Part shown: piece after piece, positions 22,359 to 22,382 of the stretch
How positions within the stretch are numbered: position 1 is the first letter of the stretch
Layout of the letters: each line of letters opens with the position of its first letter
Assembly (NCBI GenBank): GCA_934757255.1
Contig: CAKVLL010000027.1
Location: forward strand, 1 to 22,382
Length of the DNA stretch: 22,382 nucleotides
Direction: 5' to 3'
DNA from: an uncultured Candidatus Melainabacteria bacterium
GTDB lineage: Bacteria > Cyanobacteriota > Vampirovibrionia > Gastranaerophilales > Gastranaerophilaceae
The notes under the pieces: model-generated
Databases searched by the model: none
Seen by the model: only the letters and a program-made list of their open reading frames with translations
What the model was told of the DNA's origin: nothing
Made by a program: the position numbers and the translations under genes

Positions 22359-22382
22359 ATGGGAATGGCAGCGTCACAAGCT
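22359..22382 (+). CDS. Partial gene starting MGMAASQA, unknown function
   Basis: Eight codons are visible before the window ends. AAAGGG lies 12 bases upstream, the same arrangement as the calpain-like gene. I recall this N-terminus from multi-copy hypothetical proteins of Gastranaerophilales, but this comes from memory and was not checked. An in-frame second Met at 22365 is an alternative start. Its sigma-28-type promoter groups it with the other envelope-related genes. Confidence 0.6.

Overview
The window is an AT-rich bacterial chromosome segment. My best guess is an uncultured gut member of the non-photosynthetic cyanobacterial sister lineage (Vampirovibrionia/Melainabacteria, order Gastranaerophilales). 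This is an inference from three things: a tRNA-Glu closely resembling the cyanobacterial one, ribosomal proteins in the bacterial S10-spc order with a zinc-type S14, and a gene at the right edge starting MGMAASQA, which I recall as typical of Gastranaerophilales hypothetical proteins. No search was run.

Left part (1-6270): a leftward gene start at the edge, a TrmB-type regulator, the decayed C-terminal stub of an AAA/DUF4143 ATPase, and a 1514-residue protein with EF-hand-like segments, a glycine-rich hydrophobic segment and a C-terminal calpain-like cysteine protease domain. Middle part (6270-13650): tRNA-Glu with promoter and terminator, a GH38 alpha-mannosidase, a coupled pair of peptidoglycan hydrolases (glucosaminidase-like and SLT-like) with EF-hand or EF-hand-like N-termini, and a membrane-anchored coiled-coil repeat protein. 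The intergenic DNA here is rich in palindromes and simple repeats. Right part (13653-21263, minus strand): a ribosomal protein operon rpsJ-rplC-rplD-rplW-rplB-rpsS-rplV-rpsC-rplP-rpmC-rpsQ-rplN-rplX-rplE-rpsN, ending after rpsN with a strong terminator. A 214-residue gene of unknown function follows, then the first codons of the MGMAASQA gene.

The most interesting structure is regulatory. Four genes carry promoters matching the sigma-28 (FliA/WhiG-type) consensus TAAAGTTT-N11/12-GCCGNNNN: the left-edge gene, the calpain-like protein, the peptidoglycan hydrolase pair and the MGMAASQA gene. One of them is a perfect match (TAAAGTTT-N11-GCCGATAA). Each also has one TGTAAC[A/G]ATTT motif within about 130 bp upstream. 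This suggests a shared regulon of Ca2+-binding-type and cell-envelope-modifying proteins, perhaps a cell-surface, secretion or host/prey-interaction programme. Housekeeping genes (tRNA-Glu, S10 operon) instead have sigma-70-type promoters.

A second theme is repeats. A GC-rich palindromic family (CCCTCACCCTAACCCTCTCCC type) sits in ribosomal operon spacers and also lies in frame inside the calpain-like gene. Short tandem repeats (CTA, CGTCC, TTTTGC) lie next to promoters, and a 159-bp tandem duplication lies within the coiled-coil gene.
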